Part shown: piece after piece, positions 1 through 10,257 of the stretch | How positions within the stretch are numbered: position 1 is the stretch's first letter | How the letters are laid out: each line of letters begins with the position of its first letter | NCBI RefSeq assembly: GCF_002355955.1 | Contig: NZ_AP017368.1 | Coordinates: 1,262,001-1,326,000 of the forward strand | Source of the DNA: Candidatus Desulfovibrio trichonymphae | GTDB taxonomy: Bacteria > Desulfobacterota > Desulfovibrionia > Desulfovibrionales > Desulfovibrionaceae | Reading direction: 5' to 3' | DNA: 64,000 nt | Made by a program: the position numbers and the translations under genes | The notes under the pieces: model-generated | What the model saw: only the letters and a program-made list of their open reading frames with translations | What the model was told of the DNA's origin: nothing | Databases searched by the model: none

Positions 1-119
1 AAGCAAAAATGTGAGCGAGTTACTTCTGAAATTTTTGATTTATGTTTTTGTCTGAAAATGAAAAGGTAATTATATATGAACAAGAATCAAAGTAATATTA
101 TTTTAAAGTCAAATATAAG

Positions 120-300
120 GTTGCCCTCTATCGCTGACTTTTCTCTGCGCCGCGAGGCATGACCCCATCTCGTAACTTGCCAACAACATTATTGCTGCCG
201 CCAGCTTACGTCATGTCTGTTCGCCTTGGTAGGACGATCGGGAACACCACGCCCGTCCACAAGAATATGGCGTAATGAACAACAGTGTTTGAGAAAAGAG
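120..300 (-). mobile_element. IS5-family (IS427-like) transposase remnant
   Basis: Read on the minus strand, this stretch gives LRHILVDGRGVP, then ANRHDVS after a few changed residues, then a stop codon. The pair (L)VDGRGVP and ANRHDV is characteristic of the central part of IS427-group IS5 transposases. The rest of the gene is gone and downstream codons are frameshifted, so it is a fossil. It lies about 120 bp past the ahbA stop. Bases 1-119 are AT-rich with no recognisable gene. Confidence 0.6.
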
Positions 301-421
301 AGCAATATGATGAAGCATGTCCAAAATCTCCTTATATAAGGAAGTTGTCATAATGAAGGATTACCACAATAATAAACAATTATACTGGTATATTTCTGTG
401 TTGCTGCAACTTCCTGCGGAT

Positions 422-916
422 TCAGGTCATACGAAAATCCACGCGAATTTTGAAAATTTTCGTGGCTGGAAGGTTGAGCACCGGCACACCTGTGCGCTCG
501 CTGACGCCGTTCAGTATGGTCTGAATTTCTTCACGCGAAGGGCTGATCAAGGTAAACCACACATTATAGCTGTGGTCGCGTAGATAATTGTGAGTTACGC
601 CGGGTTGCGCATTGACGTCGGCAATAAACGACTCCAGAAGGTCTTGCGGCACTTTGGCCGCACACAGTGTCGAGACAAAGCCAATCCCGGCGGACCAAAA
701 ATTGGCCCCTAGTCGCCGGATAACACATTTCTCGCGCATGGCCCGCACACGGGCAATCGCCTCTTCTTCCGATATGCCGATGCGTTTGCCGAGTTCAGCA
801 TAGGGTCGGGAAAGCAGAGGGAAGTCTGTCTGTATGATGTCCAGCAGTCGTCGATCCGTGCTGTCCAAAGCAAGCTGCTTTTCGCCTCGCGCACGTATTT
901 TTGTTGTATGCGGCAT
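422..916 (-). CDS. ahbA: Siroheme decarboxylase subunit AhbA (Lrp/AsnC-like)
   Basis: A 164-residue protein of the AhbA/NirD-like family. With AhbB it removes two carboxylates from sirohaem to give 12,18-didecarboxysirohaem in the alternative haem pathway. Residues 17-72 form a winged-helix part and the rest an AsnC-type domain, with the block VTHNYLRDHSYNVWFTL and a C-terminal FKIRVDF typical of the family. I chose the ATG at 916 because the longer frame upstream runs antisense through ahbD with no family similarity. It is the last gene of the haem cluster. No ahbB partner is visible here. The A rather than B assignment rests on remembered family patterns. Confidence 0.82.
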   Translation of the reverse strand: MPHTTKIRARGEKQLALDSTDRRLLDIIQTDFPLLSRPYAELGKRIGISEEEAIARVRAMREKCVIRRLGANFWSAGIGFVSTLCAAKVPQDLLESFIADVNAQPGVTHNYLRDHSYNVWFTLISPSREEIQTILNGVSERTGVPVLNLPATKIFKIRVDFRMT

Positions 917-968
917 GACGTTCCCCGGCCTCAGCGTGTGTGATCTGTTTGTGCGCAGCTCCGGCGGA

Positions 969-2075
969 TCAGCGGGTGGGCATGTAGTTGCACAGCGGTT
1001 CCTCGGCAAGGTGGTCGCCGTACATGCTGTAAGCCCGCGCACGGCAGCCGCCGCAGACATTGTGGTATTCACATTGCCCGCATTTCCCCCCGTAACATGT
1101 CTGGTCGCGAAATTGGCGAAAGTATCCGCTTGCCCTCCAGATTTTTGGAAAGGGACTTGTCTTGACATTCCCGCAGTCAAGATCCAAATAGCCGCAGGGC
1201 TGCACCTGCCCGGTATGGCTGATAAAGCAAAAGCCTGTGCCGCCCAGACAGCCGCGCGTGAGCGCATCCATGCCGAATGTATCCGAGGTGACGCGCAGTC
1301 CTTCCGCATGCGCGCGCTGCCGCAAAATGCGGTAATAGTGCGGAGCGCAGGTGGCTTTTAAGTGCATGCCTGTTGTTTTGCGGAACTCATAGAGCCAGTG
1401 CAGAGCGTCTTCATATTCCTTTGCCGTGATGACCTGATCCGCCAGTCCTGCGGCACGCCCCACAGGAACCAGTAGAAAAATGTGCCAGGCGGCGGCTTCA
1501 AGGCGCTCGCAGAGAGCAAAAATTTTTTTGAAGCTCGCCAGATTGTCACGAGTCACGGTAGTGTTGATCTGAAAAGGCAGGTCCGCGTTTTTCAAGTGTT
1601 CAATGCCGCGCAGCGAGGCGGCAAAGGCGCCGGACACGCCGCGAAAGGCGTCGTGGCTTTGCGCGTCCGGCCCATCAATGGATATGGAGCAGCGGTCTAC
1701 CCCTATTTGTTTCAATTTTTTTGCATTGTCTGCGTCGATCAGTGTACCGTTGGGGGAAAAGGCGCAGGTCAGACCTTTGTTATGGGTATAGGCCACAAGC
1801 TCATACACGTCTGGGCGCATCATGGGGTCGCCGCCCGTAAAAATAACGATGGGATTGCCCACTTCCGGGAAAGTATCAATAAGATTGCGTGCCTCTGTTG
1901 TGGAAAGTTCACCCTCGTACGGCTCTTTGTATGCCTCGGCCCGGCAGTGTCGGCACGCCAGATTGCAGGAGCGGGTGATTTCCCACGCTATCAGGCGGCA
2001 ACGGGGGATGCCGTCTTCAAGCTCGTGTGCCGTGACGGCATGTAAACGCGCCGCCGGAGCGCGTGTATCCGGCAT
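969..2075 (-). CDS. ahbD: Radical SAM haem synthase AhbD
   Basis: A 368-residue radical SAM enzyme with the CX3CX2C cluster motif at C37, C41 and C44, and a Cys-rich SPASM-like C-terminus (CGQCEYHNVCGGC and further Cys) for auxiliary Fe-S clusters. The family oxidatively decarboxylates the propionates of Fe-coproporphyrin III to the vinyl groups of haem b. Its ATG overlaps the hemB stop in a TGATG, which implies translational coupling. It is told from AhbC by its N-terminus and its closeness to AhbD-type sequences; a swap of the two names is the main uncertainty. Confidence 0.85.
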   Translation of the reverse strand: MPDTRAPAARLHAVTAHELEDGIPRCRLIAWEITRSCNLACRHCRAEAYKEPYEGELSTTEARNLIDTFPEVGNPIVIFTGGDPMMRPDVYELVAYTHNKGLTCAFSPNGTLIDADNAKKLKQIGVDRCSISIDGPDAQSHDAFRGVSGAFAASLRGIEHLKNADLPFQINTTVTRDNLASFKKIFALCERLEAAAWHIFLLVPVGRAAGLADQVITAKEYEDALHWLYEFRKTTGMHLKATCAPHYYRILRQRAHAEGLRVTSDTFGMDALTRGCLGGTGFCFISHTGQVQPCGYLDLDCGNVKTSPFPKIWRASGYFRQFRDQTCYGGKCGQCEYHNVCGGCRARAYSMYGDHLAEEPLCNYMPTR

Positions 2076-3076
2076 CAGCGCACCAGCCTTTGCCTGAGCA
2101 GCGCTTCTGTAAAATAGGTAATGATCATGTCCGCGCCGGCCCGTTTCAAACCCAGCAGAGATTCCATCATGACAGCCTGCTCATCCACCCATCCCTGCAT
2201 GCCCGCCGCGCGCAACATGGCGTATTCGCCGCTGACCTGATACGCGCAGACCGGCACGTCGCAAGCCTCGCGCACCCTGTACAAAATGTCGGCATAGGGC
2301 CCGGCGGGCTTGACAATAAGGGCGTCAGCGCCTTCGGCTATGTCCGCACGCGCCTCAATCAGAGCTTCGTGGGCATTCCCGGGATCCATCTGATACGATT
2401 TGCGGTCGCCTGCGGCCGGAGATGACTGCGCTGCCTCGCGGAAGGGCCCGTAATAGGCAGAGGCGTATTTGACGGCATAGGACAAGAGGGGCGTGTCTGT
2501 AAGGCAGTTGTCATCCAAGGCGGCGCGCAGGGCGGCTATGCGGCCGTCCATCATATCTGACGGAGCCACCATATCAGCCCCGGCGGCCGCATGGCTTACG
2601 GCCGTTTTGGCAAGCAGCGACAGGGTCTGGTCGTTTTGCACCGTGCCGTCCGTGGCAAGCAGGCCGCAATGGCCGTGGCTCATGTATCCGCATAGGCACA
2701 CGTCTGTGATGACAAAAAGTTTCGGCCAGCGGGCCTTCAGTCGGCGCACGGCCCGTTGCACCACTCCGCTTTCGTCATATGCGCCGTGAGCCTGCTCATC
2801 CTTGCGGGCTGGAATTCCGAACAGGAGCACATACGCAAGCCCCATATCCACTGCTTTTTCCATCTGTTTTTCCAGTTCCGGCAGGCAGAGCTGAAACTGG
2901 CCGGGCATAGATGGAATGGGTTTGCGAAAGGCGGTGCTGTCTGTCTCCAGCACAAAATAGGGCATGATCAAATCTTCAGCCAGCAACGGTGCTGTTTCCC
3001 GCACAAGGGCGCGTAGTTCTGGCGTTTTGCGCAAACGCCGCCCCCGATGAAAAGTCGTGGTCATACTGTTTTGCAA
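2075..3076 (-). CDS. hemB: Porphobilinogen synthase (delta-aminolevulinate dehydratase)
   Basis: A 333-residue HemB that condenses two 5-aminolevulinate molecules to porphobilinogen, the common early step for sirohaem and haem. C127, C129 and C137 (DVCLCGYMSHGHC) form the zinc site of the Zn-dependent class. K203 (AVKYAS) and K256 (LIVKPAG) match the two active-site lysines. Length is normal. Either M1 or M5 could be the start. It sits between ahbC and ahbD, which ties it to the alternative haem route. Confidence 0.95.
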   Translation of the reverse strand: MQNSMTTTFHRGRRLRKTPELRALVRETAPLLAEDLIMPYFVLETDSTAFRKPIPSMPGQFQLCLPELEKQMEKAVDMGLAYVLLFGIPARKDEQAHGAYDESGVVQRAVRRLKARWPKLFVITDVCLCGYMSHGHCGLLATDGTVQNDQTLSLLAKTAVSHAAAGADMVAPSDMMDGRIAALRAALDDNCLTDTPLLSYAVKYASAYYGPFREAAQSSPAAGDRKSYQMDPGNAHEALIEARADIAEGADALIVKPAGPYADILYRVREACDVPVCAYQVSGEYAMLRAAGMQGWVDEQAVMMESLLGLKRAGADMIITYFTEALLRQRLVR

Positions 3077-3118
3077 ACCTTGTCACAGGTGGACATGATT
3101 ATTCGCGGAATGAATGTT

Positions 3119-4294
3119 CTAAATTTCCTCGTCTGTGAGATAACAGGCCGGGTCTTCAGCCCACGCGTCGCCGTAAAAAGCCTCTGCTCTGGCCCTGAAA
3201 TTGCCCCCGCAGATGTTCAGGTGCCGGCATTTTGCGCAACGACCACTGACATAAGCTTTTTTGTTCTTGAGTTTGTGGAGAAGCTCAATTGACGGGTCAT
3301 CCCATATCGTTGAGAAAGGCCGCTCAAGCACATTGCCGAAAACGTGCTCACGCCAGAACTGGTCTGCGTGCACCTTGCCGTCCCAGGAGATGCAGCCTAT
3401 GCCGTGACCTGAGCTGTTGCCCCCATTGAACTGCAAAAGAGTGTAGACTTCATCGGCGCGTTTTTTGTCTTCACGGGCCAGACGCATCCACACGTACGGG
3501 CCGTCGGCGTGGTTGTCCACCGTCAGAATTTCCTTGGGATGACCGGCGTCAAAGAGGGCGCGTGTTTCGTCCATGATGAGGTCAAGCGTTTTGCGGGTTG
3601 CATTGTGGTCTAGGTCTTCTCTGATCAAATCCGAGCCTCGTCCAGAATAGACAAGATGATAAAAACAGGCGCGCGGAATGTCCTTTTCTTTCAACAAGCG
3701 GAAGATACCCGGAATTTCAGAGATATTTCTTTTGTTGATGGTAAAACGCAAGCCCACTTTGAGTCCTTCTGTCTGGCAGTTGGCAATGCCGTCCAGCGCT
3801 TTTCTAAATGCGCCGGGCACGCTGCGGAAACGGTCGTGCACATCTTCAAGACCGTCAAGGGAAATGCCCACGTAAGAAAGCCCCACCTCCTTGAGTTCAC
3901 GCGCTTTTTGCGGTGTAATCAACGTGCCGTTGGTGGAAATAACAGCGCGCATGCCTTTCCTCGTCACGTGGCGCGCGAGGTCCGTCAGATCCTTGCGGGC
4001 CAGCGGCTCTCCTCCAGAGAAAAGCATCACCGGCGCGCCGTAGGCCGCGAGGTCGTCAATCATGTTTTTTGCCCGTTCTGTATCGATGTCGTCCGCACCT
4101 TCCATTGTTGTGGCGTGCGCATAGCAGTGTACGCATTTGAGGTTACAGCGCCGCGTCATGTTCCAGACAATGACGGGTTTTTTGTCTTTGGAAAATTGCA
4201 GCAGATGTGAGGACAATTTGCAGGATTCGCGGCCGTAACGCAACGCGTCCGAGGCCTCCGCCTGCCCGCAGTAGAGTTTGGATATGCCTATCAT
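3119..4294 (-). CDS. ahbC: Radical SAM 12,18-didecarboxysiroheme deacetylase AhbC
   Basis: A 391-residue NirJ/AhbC-type radical SAM protein. The N-terminal PVIVWNMTRRCNLKCVHC is the family hallmark, with C50, C54 and C57 holding the SAM cluster. The C-terminal SPASM-like part carries GRCAKCRHLNICGG and a final Cys. The enzyme removes the two acetate side chains of didecarboxysirohaem to yield Fe-coproporphyrin III, the substrate of AhbD. It is the first gene of the minus-strand cluster ahbC-hemB-ahbD-ahbA. The 155 bp before alaS probably holds its promoter, but I could not pick a clear one. Confidence 0.87.
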   Translation of the reverse strand: MIGISKLYCGQAEASDALRYGRESCKLSSHLLQFSKDKKPVIVWNMTRRCNLKCVHCYAHATTMEGADDIDTERAKNMIDDLAAYGAPVMLFSGGEPLARKDLTDLARHVTRKGMRAVISTNGTLITPQKARELKEVGLSYVGISLDGLEDVHDRFRSVPGAFRKALDGIANCQTEGLKVGLRFTINKRNISEIPGIFRLLKEKDIPRACFYHLVYSGRGSDLIREDLDHNATRKTLDLIMDETRALFDAGHPKEILTVDNHADGPYVWMRLAREDKKRADEVYTLLQFNGGNSSGHGIGCISWDGKVHADQFWREHVFGNVLERPFSTIWDDPSIELLHKLKNKKAYVSGRCAKCRHLNICGGNFRARAEAFYGDAWAEDPACYLTDEEI

Positions 4295-4449
4295 AATCGT
4301 GCCCAGTCTGTCATAATCTTATGGATGCCGACGTCACTGTGCCCCGGCAATGACAAAACTGTATCTTGATGGATCTGCAGGGGCGCGGCAAGGCATGCCT
4401 TATTTATCGTCTTGGGAGATATTTTCATATCCTCAAAATATGCTGGGAG

Positions 4450-7140
4450 TTACAATGAAATATTATTGACGATCTGTTTTAAGGCGGCAAAAGCCGCGGG
4501 CAGTCCTTCCGGTTTCGTGCCGCCTGCCTGAGCCATATCCGGACGGCCGCCGCCAGAACCGCCGCAGAACGCCGCCACATCCTTAATCAGGACGGGCGCG
4601 GTGAAGCGGCAGTGCAAGTCTTTTGAAATACAGACCAGAAGCCCTACTTTGCCGTCTTCCACTGTGGCAAGGCAGATCACGATTTTTTCCGCCAGGCGCG
4701 AGCGCACGTCGTCCATAATTTCGCGCAGGGCTTTCACCGGCACGTTGTCCAGCCGTGCCGCCAGCAGGGTTATGCCGTTGACGACTTCTGCCTGTTTGAC
4801 TATGTCCGCGCCGGAAGCAGTGGCTGCGGCCGCTTTGTCAGAAGCCTTGCGCAGTGTTTTGATATCCGCGGACATGGCCTGCACGCGCTCTGTCAATTGC
4901 CCCGGTCGGGATTTGAGCATGGCGGAGAGGGAGTTCAGTTCAGCGCGCTGTTCCAGGGCGACACTGTAGGCGTTCCAACCGGTGACGGCTTCAATGCGGC
5001 GCCTTCCCGCAGCTACACCTGTTTCAGCCGTGATGAGAAAAATTCCTGCCTGTCCCGTGCAGGCCAGATGGGTGCCGCCGCACAGTTCTACAGATTCAGG
5101 CATATCGTTGTCGCCTATGCTGACTACGCGCACCGTGTCTCCATATTTTTCGCCAAACAACGCCATAGCCCCTGCGGCCAGAGCTTGTTCCCGCGGCATT
5201 GCCCGCGTTGTGAGCGGCAGGTTTGCCAGTATGGCGCGGTTGACGTCCCGTTCCACTGCGGCGAGTTCTTCCGGAGTCAGTGCCGTGATATGGGAAAAAT
5301 CAAAACGCACGCGGCGGCTGTCCGCCAAGGAGCCTGCCTGTTTGACATGTGTTCCGAGCGTCCGGCGCAAAGCCGCGTGCAGCAGGTGTGTGCAGGTATG
5401 ATTACGGGCAGCGGCAGTGCGTTCGTCTGCATCCACATGCAGGATGACTTCCTGATCAGCATAAAGCGTGTTCCGAAACACTTCAATGTCGTGTACAATG
5501 AGTTCCGGCGATGGATGACGGGTATTGATCACCCTCGCCTGCCCGGTTGCGGAGCGAACAAGGCCCTTGTCGCCCATCTGCCCGCCGGATTCACCGTAAA
5601 AAGGTGTTCGCCCGGCAACGAAAAAACCCTTCTGCCCATGATCCAGACAGCCCGCGGGCAAACCGTCCGCGTCGAGCAGCGCCACAATGCGGCTTTGGAC
5701 TGTCAGGCATTCATAACCCACAAAGTGGCTTTGCAGATCGTCGTCTTTCAGACGGGCAAAGGCTGCGTCCAGAGCGCTCCGGTTCTTTTCGTCCAGAGCG
5801 CACATGTCGTTTTTGCGGCTTTGGCGGGATCGTTCGCGCTGGGCGCGCATATTGGTCTCAAATCCTGCACCGTCCACCGTAAAACCGCGTTTGCCCGCCA
5901 CGTCAGTAACAATGTCAAGAGGAAAGCCGTATGTGTCGTACAGTTGAAAGCAGAAATCCCCTGAAATTTCCCCGTAGCCCGCAGCGGCAAGACGCTGAAG
6001 TTCTTCTTCCAGCAGGGAGAGGCCTTTTTCAAGTGTTTGAGAAAAGCGCTGCTCTTCTTCAAACACGGCGCGGGCAATAAAGCCCGCGTTTTGCCTCAGC
6101 TCCGGGTAATCGTCGCCCATAACTGCGGTTGTTGTACGGGCGACTTTGTACAAAAAAGGTTCATGCACACCCATGAGCGTGGCAAAACGCAGGGCGCGCC
6201 GGATGAGGCGGCGCAGCACATAACCCCAGTTTTCGTTGGAAGGCAGCACCCCGCCAGCTATGAGAAAAGCCGCGGCGCGGCTGTGATCGGCTATGACGCG
6301 CAACGCCGTGTCCACATCGTTCGTGTCCGGCGTGCTGAAGCTGTAAGCCACGCCCGCGAGCTCCGCCGCGCGCTGAATAATTTGCTGGAAGAGATCACAG
6401 TCGAAATTGGATTTTTGACCCTGACACACGGCGGCTATGCGTTCCAGCCCCATGCCAGTGTCTATGTTGGGCGAGGCAAGCAACGCGCGGCTTCCGTCCG
6501 TGCTCTGGTCAAACTGAGTGAAGACAAGATTCCAGATTTCCAGAAAGCGGTCACAATCGCATTTGCCGATGCCGCAGTCTGGCCCGCAGCTCATGTCTGC
6601 GCCCTGATCAATATAGATTTCAGAGCAAGGGCCGCAAGGCCCTGTGTCTCCCATGGTCCAGAAGTTGTCTTTTTCGCCCATGCGCACAATGCGCTCCTGC
6701 GGCAGACCGGCGATCTCCTGCCAGAGGCCAGCGGCGGCATCATCATCGCGGAATATCGTCACCCATAGCTTGTCTTTAGGCAGCTCAAGTTCGCCGACAA
6801 CAAATTCCCATGCCCAGGTTATAGCCTCGCGTTTGAAATAGTCGCCGAAGGAAAAATTGCCCAGCATTTCAAAAAATGTGTGGTGGCGGGCCGTGCGTCC
6901 CACATTTTCCAGATCGTTGTGCTTACCGGACACGCGCAGGCATTTCTGGCAGGAAACGGCGCGCCTGCAAGGCCTTTTTTCCTCGCCCAGGAAGATTTTT
7001 TTGAACTGCACCATGCCCGCATTGGTGAACAACAGGCTTGGATCATTGGGCGGAATGAGCGGCGCTGAGGGCGTTATTTCGTGTCCGAGGCGATGGAAAA
7101 AGTCCAAGTAGCGGCGGCGTATTTCTTTAGCGGTGAGCAT
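4450..7140 (-). CDS. alaS: Alanyl-tRNA synthetase
   Basis: An 896-residue class II synthetase. The N-terminal catalytic domain carries [18 protein letters not shown]. The editing domain has the zinc-binding [12 protein letters not shown] and CGGTH. The C-terminal C-Ala/oligomerisation region ends with [17 protein letters not shown]. Length and domain order are normal. It lies 15 bp downstream of recA on the same strand, so the two are probably co-transcribed. A 355-codon open frame on the opposite strand (4897-5964) is a shadow of this gene. Confidence 0.97.
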   Translation of the reverse strand: MLTAKEIRRRYLDFFHRLGHEITPSAPLIPPNDPSLLFTNAGMVQFKKIFLGEEKRPCRRAVSCQKCLRVSGKHNDLENVGRTARHHTFFEMLGNFSFGDYFKREAITWAWEFVVGELELPKDKLWVTIFRDDDAAAGLWQEIAGLPQERIVRMGEKDNFWTMGDTGPCGPCSEIYIDQGADMSCGPDCGIGKCDCDRFLEIWNLVFTQFDQSTDGSRALLASPNIDTGMGLERIAAVCQGQKSNFDCDLFQQIIQRAAELAGVAYSFSTPDTNDVDTALRVIADHSRAAAFLIAGGVLPSNENWGYVLRRLIRRALRFATLMGVHEPFLYKVARTTTAVMGDDYPELRQNAGFIARAVFEEEQRFSQTLEKGLSLLEEELQRLAAAGYGEISGDFCFQLYDTYGFPLDIVTDVAGKRGFTVDGAGFETNMRAQRERSRQSRKNDMCALDEKNRSALDAAFARLKDDDLQSHFVGYECLTVQSRIVALLDADGLPAGCLDHGQKGFFVAGRTPFYGESGGQMGDKGLVRSATGQARVINTRHPSPELIVHDIEVFRNTLYADQEVILHVDADERTAAARNHTCTHLLHAALRRTLGTHVKQAGSLADSRRVRFDFSHITALTPEELAAVERDVNRAILANLPLTTRAMPREQALAAGAMALFGEKYGDTVRVVSIGDNDMPESVELCGGTHLACTGQAGIFLITAETGVAAGRRRIEAVTGWNAYSVALEQRAELNSLSAMLKSRPGQLTERVQAMSADIKTLRKASDKAAAATASGADIVKQAEVVNGITLLAARLDNVPVKALREIMDDVRSRLAEKIVICLATVEDGKVGLLVCISKDLHCRFTAPVLIKDVAAFCGGSGGGRPDMAQAGGTKPEGLPAAFAALKQIVNNISL

Positions 7141-7155
7141 GGCTGTTCCGTTAAT

Positions 7156-8244
7156 TTAATCAGTGTCCGGCACTGCCGAGAAAGACGCTTGCGCGGCGGT
7201 GTCCCTGTCTGCCGCCGGTGCGAATGCCCCGGGGTGTATGCCAAGATGCTCAATGACGACTTTTTCTATTTCAAGGCGCAAGGTTTCGTTTGCGTCCAAC
7301 AGCGCGCGCACTTTTTCATGGCCATGACCGAGTTTTTCCGCGCCGAAGGCAAACCACGAGCCGCTTTGTTCTATAATGCCGGCATCAATGCCGATGTCCA
7401 ACAGTTCACCGGAGCGCGAAATGCCCTGGCCGTATAGAATATCGAACACCGCGCTACGAAAGGGCGGAGCCACTTTGTTTTTAACCACCTTGACCCTGGT
7501 ACGCGAGCCGAAGGATTCCTCTTTGTCCTTGAGAGTCTGGATACGGCGTATGTCCATACGCACCGAGGCATAAAATTTGAGCGCGTTGCCACCGGTGGTT
7601 GTTTCCGGGCTGCCGTAACCCTGAACACCGATTTTCATGCGTATCTGGTTGATAAATATCACCGAGGTGCGTGATTTGTGTATGGTTCCCGTCAGCCGGC
7701 GCATGGCGTGCGACATAAGCCTTGCATGACCACCCACTTGGGTTTCGCCCATGTCTCCCTCCAGTTCCGCTTGGGGGATGAGCGCGGCCACGGAGTCTAC
7801 CACCACAAGATCTACTGCGCCGGAGCGCACCAGCATGTCCGCTATATCAAGAGCCTGCTCGCCGTAGTCCGGCTGCGAGATGAGCAGATCGTCTGTGTTC
7901 ACGCCGAGGCGTTTCGCGTATGCTACGTCTAGAGCGTGTTCGGCATCTACAAAGGCGCATGCGCCGCCGAGTTTCTGACATTCCGCAATGATGTGCAGCG
8001 TAAGGGTGGTTTTGCCCGAAGATTCGGGGCCGAAAATTTCTGTAATGCGGCCGCGTGGTATGCCGCCCACGCCCAGCGCCAGATCAAGACCGATAGAGCC
8101 TGTGGGAATGACGGGAATGTTGACGTGGGCCTCGTCAGAAAGTTTCATCACAGCGCCTTTGCCGTATTTGCGTTCAATGGTGGCAAGGGCGGTGGAAAGA
8201 GCTTCAGCGCGCGCATTTTCCGCTGAGACGTTTTTTTTAGCCAT
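7156..8244 (-). CDS. recA: Recombinase RecA
   Basis: A 362-residue RecA: DNA strand exchange, recombinational repair and LexA co-protease. Walker A GPESSGKT lies at residues 72-79, followed by the conserved [15 protein letters not shown] and the [10 protein letters not shown] loop. The C-terminus is acidic, as usual. The start at 8244 gives the family's normal N-terminus. The 222-bp spacer to parA must carry its promoter; I saw no convincing SOS box there. Confidence 0.98.
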   Translation of the reverse strand: MAKKNVSAENARAEALSTALATIERKYGKGAVMKLSDEAHVNIPVIPTGSIGLDLALGVGGIPRGRITEIFGPESSGKTTLTLHIIAECQKLGGACAFVDAEHALDVAYAKRLGVNTDDLLISQPDYGEQALDIADMLVRSGAVDLVVVDSVAALIPQAELEGDMGETQVGGHARLMSHAMRRLTGTIHKSRTSVIFINQIRMKIGVQGYGSPETTTGGNALKFYASVRMDIRRIQTLKDKEESFGSRTRVKVVKNKVAPPFRSAVFDILYGQGISRSGELLDIGIDAGIIEQSGSWFAFGAEKLGHGHEKVRALLDANETLRLEIEKVVIEHLGIHPGAFAPAADRDTAAQASFSAVPDTD

Positions 8245-8348
8245 ACAGATGCTCCGGGTAAAATGTGCTCAATCACATTATCCTACCAGAGGTACACCTG
8301 CAAGGCAACAGCGGCATGCGTCATGACCCTTTGTTTTAATCTTTCATC

Positions 8349-8378
8349 TTGACGGATGTGCACCGACTCTTTTATGTA
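8349..8378 (+). promoter_or_regulatory. Candidate sigma-70 promoter of parAB
   Basis: TTGACG at 8349-8354 and TATGTA at 8373-8378 are separated by 18 bp, upstream of the parS-like site and parA. The match is moderate. Confidence 0.45.
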
Positions 8379-8420
8379 ATATCTGTTTTATGATTTTCGC
8401 AATTACATATTCGCAACGGA

Positions 8421-8436
8421 TGTTTCATGTGAAACA
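8421..8436. promoter_or_regulatory. parS: parS-like ParB binding site
   Basis: TGTTTCATGTGAAACA differs by one base from the widely conserved chromosomal parS sequence TGTTTCACGTGAAACA and keeps both GTTTC/GAAAC half-sites. It ends 30 bp before the parA start, the expected neighbourhood for a centromere site near the origin. It could also let ParB autoregulate parAB. I saw no second copy of comparable quality. Confidence 0.8.
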
Positions 8437-8466
8437 TTTCGTGACGGCAATACAAACGGAGAAGGG

Positions 8467-9252
8467 ATGACGCGCATAATTTCAATTGCCAACCAAAAAG
8501 GCGGCGTCGGCAAAACAACGACTGCAATCAATCTGTCCGCCGCTCTGGCAGTTATGGAAAAAAAAGTATTGCTGGTGGACTGCGACCCCCAGGCAAACAG
8601 CACCAGCGGCGTCAGCCTTGTCCAGAAAGAATTCACCGATGATTTGTACAGCACTCTTTATTCCCCAGAAAACGTGCGTCAAAGCATTGCATCCGTTCGC
8701 CCGCCCTATCTCGACATACTGCCTGGCAGTACCAATCTTGTGGGTGCCGAACTTGAACTTGTCGACAAAATTGGCCGCGAATTCTATGTGGATGAATGTC
8801 TGAAACAGATAAAAAACTACTACGACTACATCATTCTTGATTGTCCACCATCACTTGGACTGCTCACGCTCAATGCGCTTTGTGCGGCAGGAGAATTGCT
8901 CATACCATTACAATGTGAATTTTTTGCCTTGGAGGGAATAGTTAAATTGCTCCAGACATACGAACAGATCAAAAAGCGTTTAAACCCGAATCTTTGTTTG
9001 CTGGGCGTTGTTTTAACTATGTATGACATCCGCAACAGGCTGACGCGCCAAGTCAAAAACGAAGTGCGCCGGTGTTTTCCTGACCATTTGTTTGAAACAG
9101 CAATTCCGCGCAATGTACGGCTGTCTGAAGCGCCAAGCCACGGCAAATCAATCATCCATTACGACATTAAATCAAAAGGAGCTGAAGCTTATCTTGGTCT
9201 GGCAAAAGAAGTTGTTTTACGCCGCCCCACAAAAAAACAAACCATCCTGTAA
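8467..9252 (+). CDS. parA: Chromosome partitioning ATPase ParA (Soj)
   Basis: A 261-residue ParA/Soj P-loop ATPase that moves ParB-parS complexes during chromosome segregation. The deviant Walker A KGGVGKTT is at residues 11-18, followed by LVDCDPQANST and DYIILDCPPSLGLLT (A' and B motifs). It has no N-terminal DNA-binding extension, as expected for a chromosomal Soj. It is followed after 36 bp by parB. This is the only plus-strand block in the first 23 kb. Confidence 0.96.
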   Translation: MTRIISIANQKGGVGKTTTAINLSAALAVMEKKVLLVDCDPQANSTSGVSLVQKEFTDDLYSTLYSPENVRQSIASVRPPYLDILPGSTNLVGAELELVDKIGREFYVDECLKQIKNYYDYIILDCPPSLGLLTLNALCAAGELLIPLQCEFFALEGIVKLLQTYEQIKKRLNPNLCLLGVVLTMYDIRNRLTRQVKNEVRRCFPDHLFETAIPRNVRLSEAPSHGKSIIHYDIKSKGAEAYLGLAKEVVLRRPTKKQTIL

Positions 9253-9288
9253 TAAATAAACGGTATTGTCAGAAACAAGGAGAGCAGC

Positions 9289-10257
9289 ATGAACAAAGGC
9301 CTCGGACGCGGCCTGGACGCATTGTTGGCAGGAGCTGGAGCAAAACTGGAGGAAAACACCTCTGTCAAACTGCTGCCTATTACAGCACTTACGCCCAATC
9401 CCGACCAGCCGCGGCAATATTTTGATGCGCAAGCGCTCAAAGAACTCGCTGATTCCATCAAAATTCAAGGTGTTATTCAGCCTCTGCTTGTGCGGCCGAT
9501 GCCCGACGGCAAAACTTGGCAGATTGTGGCCGGCGAACGCCGCTGGCGTGCCGCGCAAGCAGCCGGTTTGAAACAAGTGCCGGTTTTTGTGCGCATCCTG
9601 TCCGGTCAGGAAGCAATGGCCGCAGCACTGATTGAAAATTTGCAACGAGAAGATTTAAATCCGATGGAAGAAGCACGGGCGCTTCAGGCGCTCCGTGAAA
9701 CAATGGGCTTGACACAAGAAGAAACAGCTGCACGCTTGGGCAAAAGCCGGCCCGCAGTTGCCAATGCGTTGCGCCTGCTGCAGCTTTCTCCCCAAGCGCA
9801 GGACGACTTGCGCACAGCACGTATCAGCGCGGGACACGCCCGCTGTCTGCTCAGCATTGACAATGCGAATACGGCAGACGCCATGCGGGAAGACATCATT
9901 ACACGCCAGCTCACAGTAAGAGAAACCGAGGAAGCCGTTGCAGCATGGCATAAAACCGGCAGGTTGCCCTGGAAACAATCTATAGGCGACGGCACGGTGA
10001 CCATGGATAAAAGAGCAGGTAGCAGGAAAAGAAAAACTGCGGAATTGCGGACGCTCCAAAATAGTTTAAGCACACACTTTGCTTGCTGCGCACGAATCAG
10101 CGGCGACGAACACTGTGGTCACATCACACTGAACTACGCGAGCAGGGAAGAGTTACAGGGCTTGTTGGAACGTATGGGCGTGCTTCCGCAGAATGTAAAA
10201 ACTTCACAGAAAATCATGAAAGGTCGTCAAGAGAGAGCCGCTCCGCACAGACCGTAA
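9289..10257 (+). CDS. parB: Chromosome partitioning protein ParB (Spo0J)
   Basis: A 322-residue ParB clamp protein that loads at parS. The N-terminal CTP-binding domain has GERRWRAAQ at 82-90 and ENLQRED near 117-122. A helix-turn-helix follows ([20 protein letters not shown], 141-160), and the C-terminal dimer region is shorter and variable. A good Shine-Dalgarno (AAGGAGAG) precedes the ATG. Its 3' end overlaps the convergent fmt gene by about 30 bp. Confidence 0.95.
   Translation: MNKGLGRGLDALLAGAGAKLEENTSVKLLPITALTPNPDQPRQYFDAQALKELADSIKIQGVIQPLLVRPMPDGKTWQIVAGERRWRAAQAAGLKQVPVFVRILSGQEAMAAALIENLQREDLNPMEEARALQALRETMGLTQEETAARLGKSRPAVANALRLLQLSPQAQDDLRTARISAGHARCLLSIDNANTADAMREDIITRQLTVRETEEAVAAWHKTGRLPWKQSIGDGTVTMDKRAGSRKRKTAELRTLQNSLSTHFACCARISGDEHCGHITLNYASREELQGLLERMGVLPQNVKTSQKIMKGRQERAAPHRP

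Noticed and set aside
317-583. 88-codon plus-strand frame
   Set aside because: Half intergenic, half antisense to ahbA, no similarity.
4897-5964. 355-codon open frame on the plus strand
   Set aside because: Antisense to the well-conserved alaS; no family resemblance; typical shadow in GC-rich third positions.
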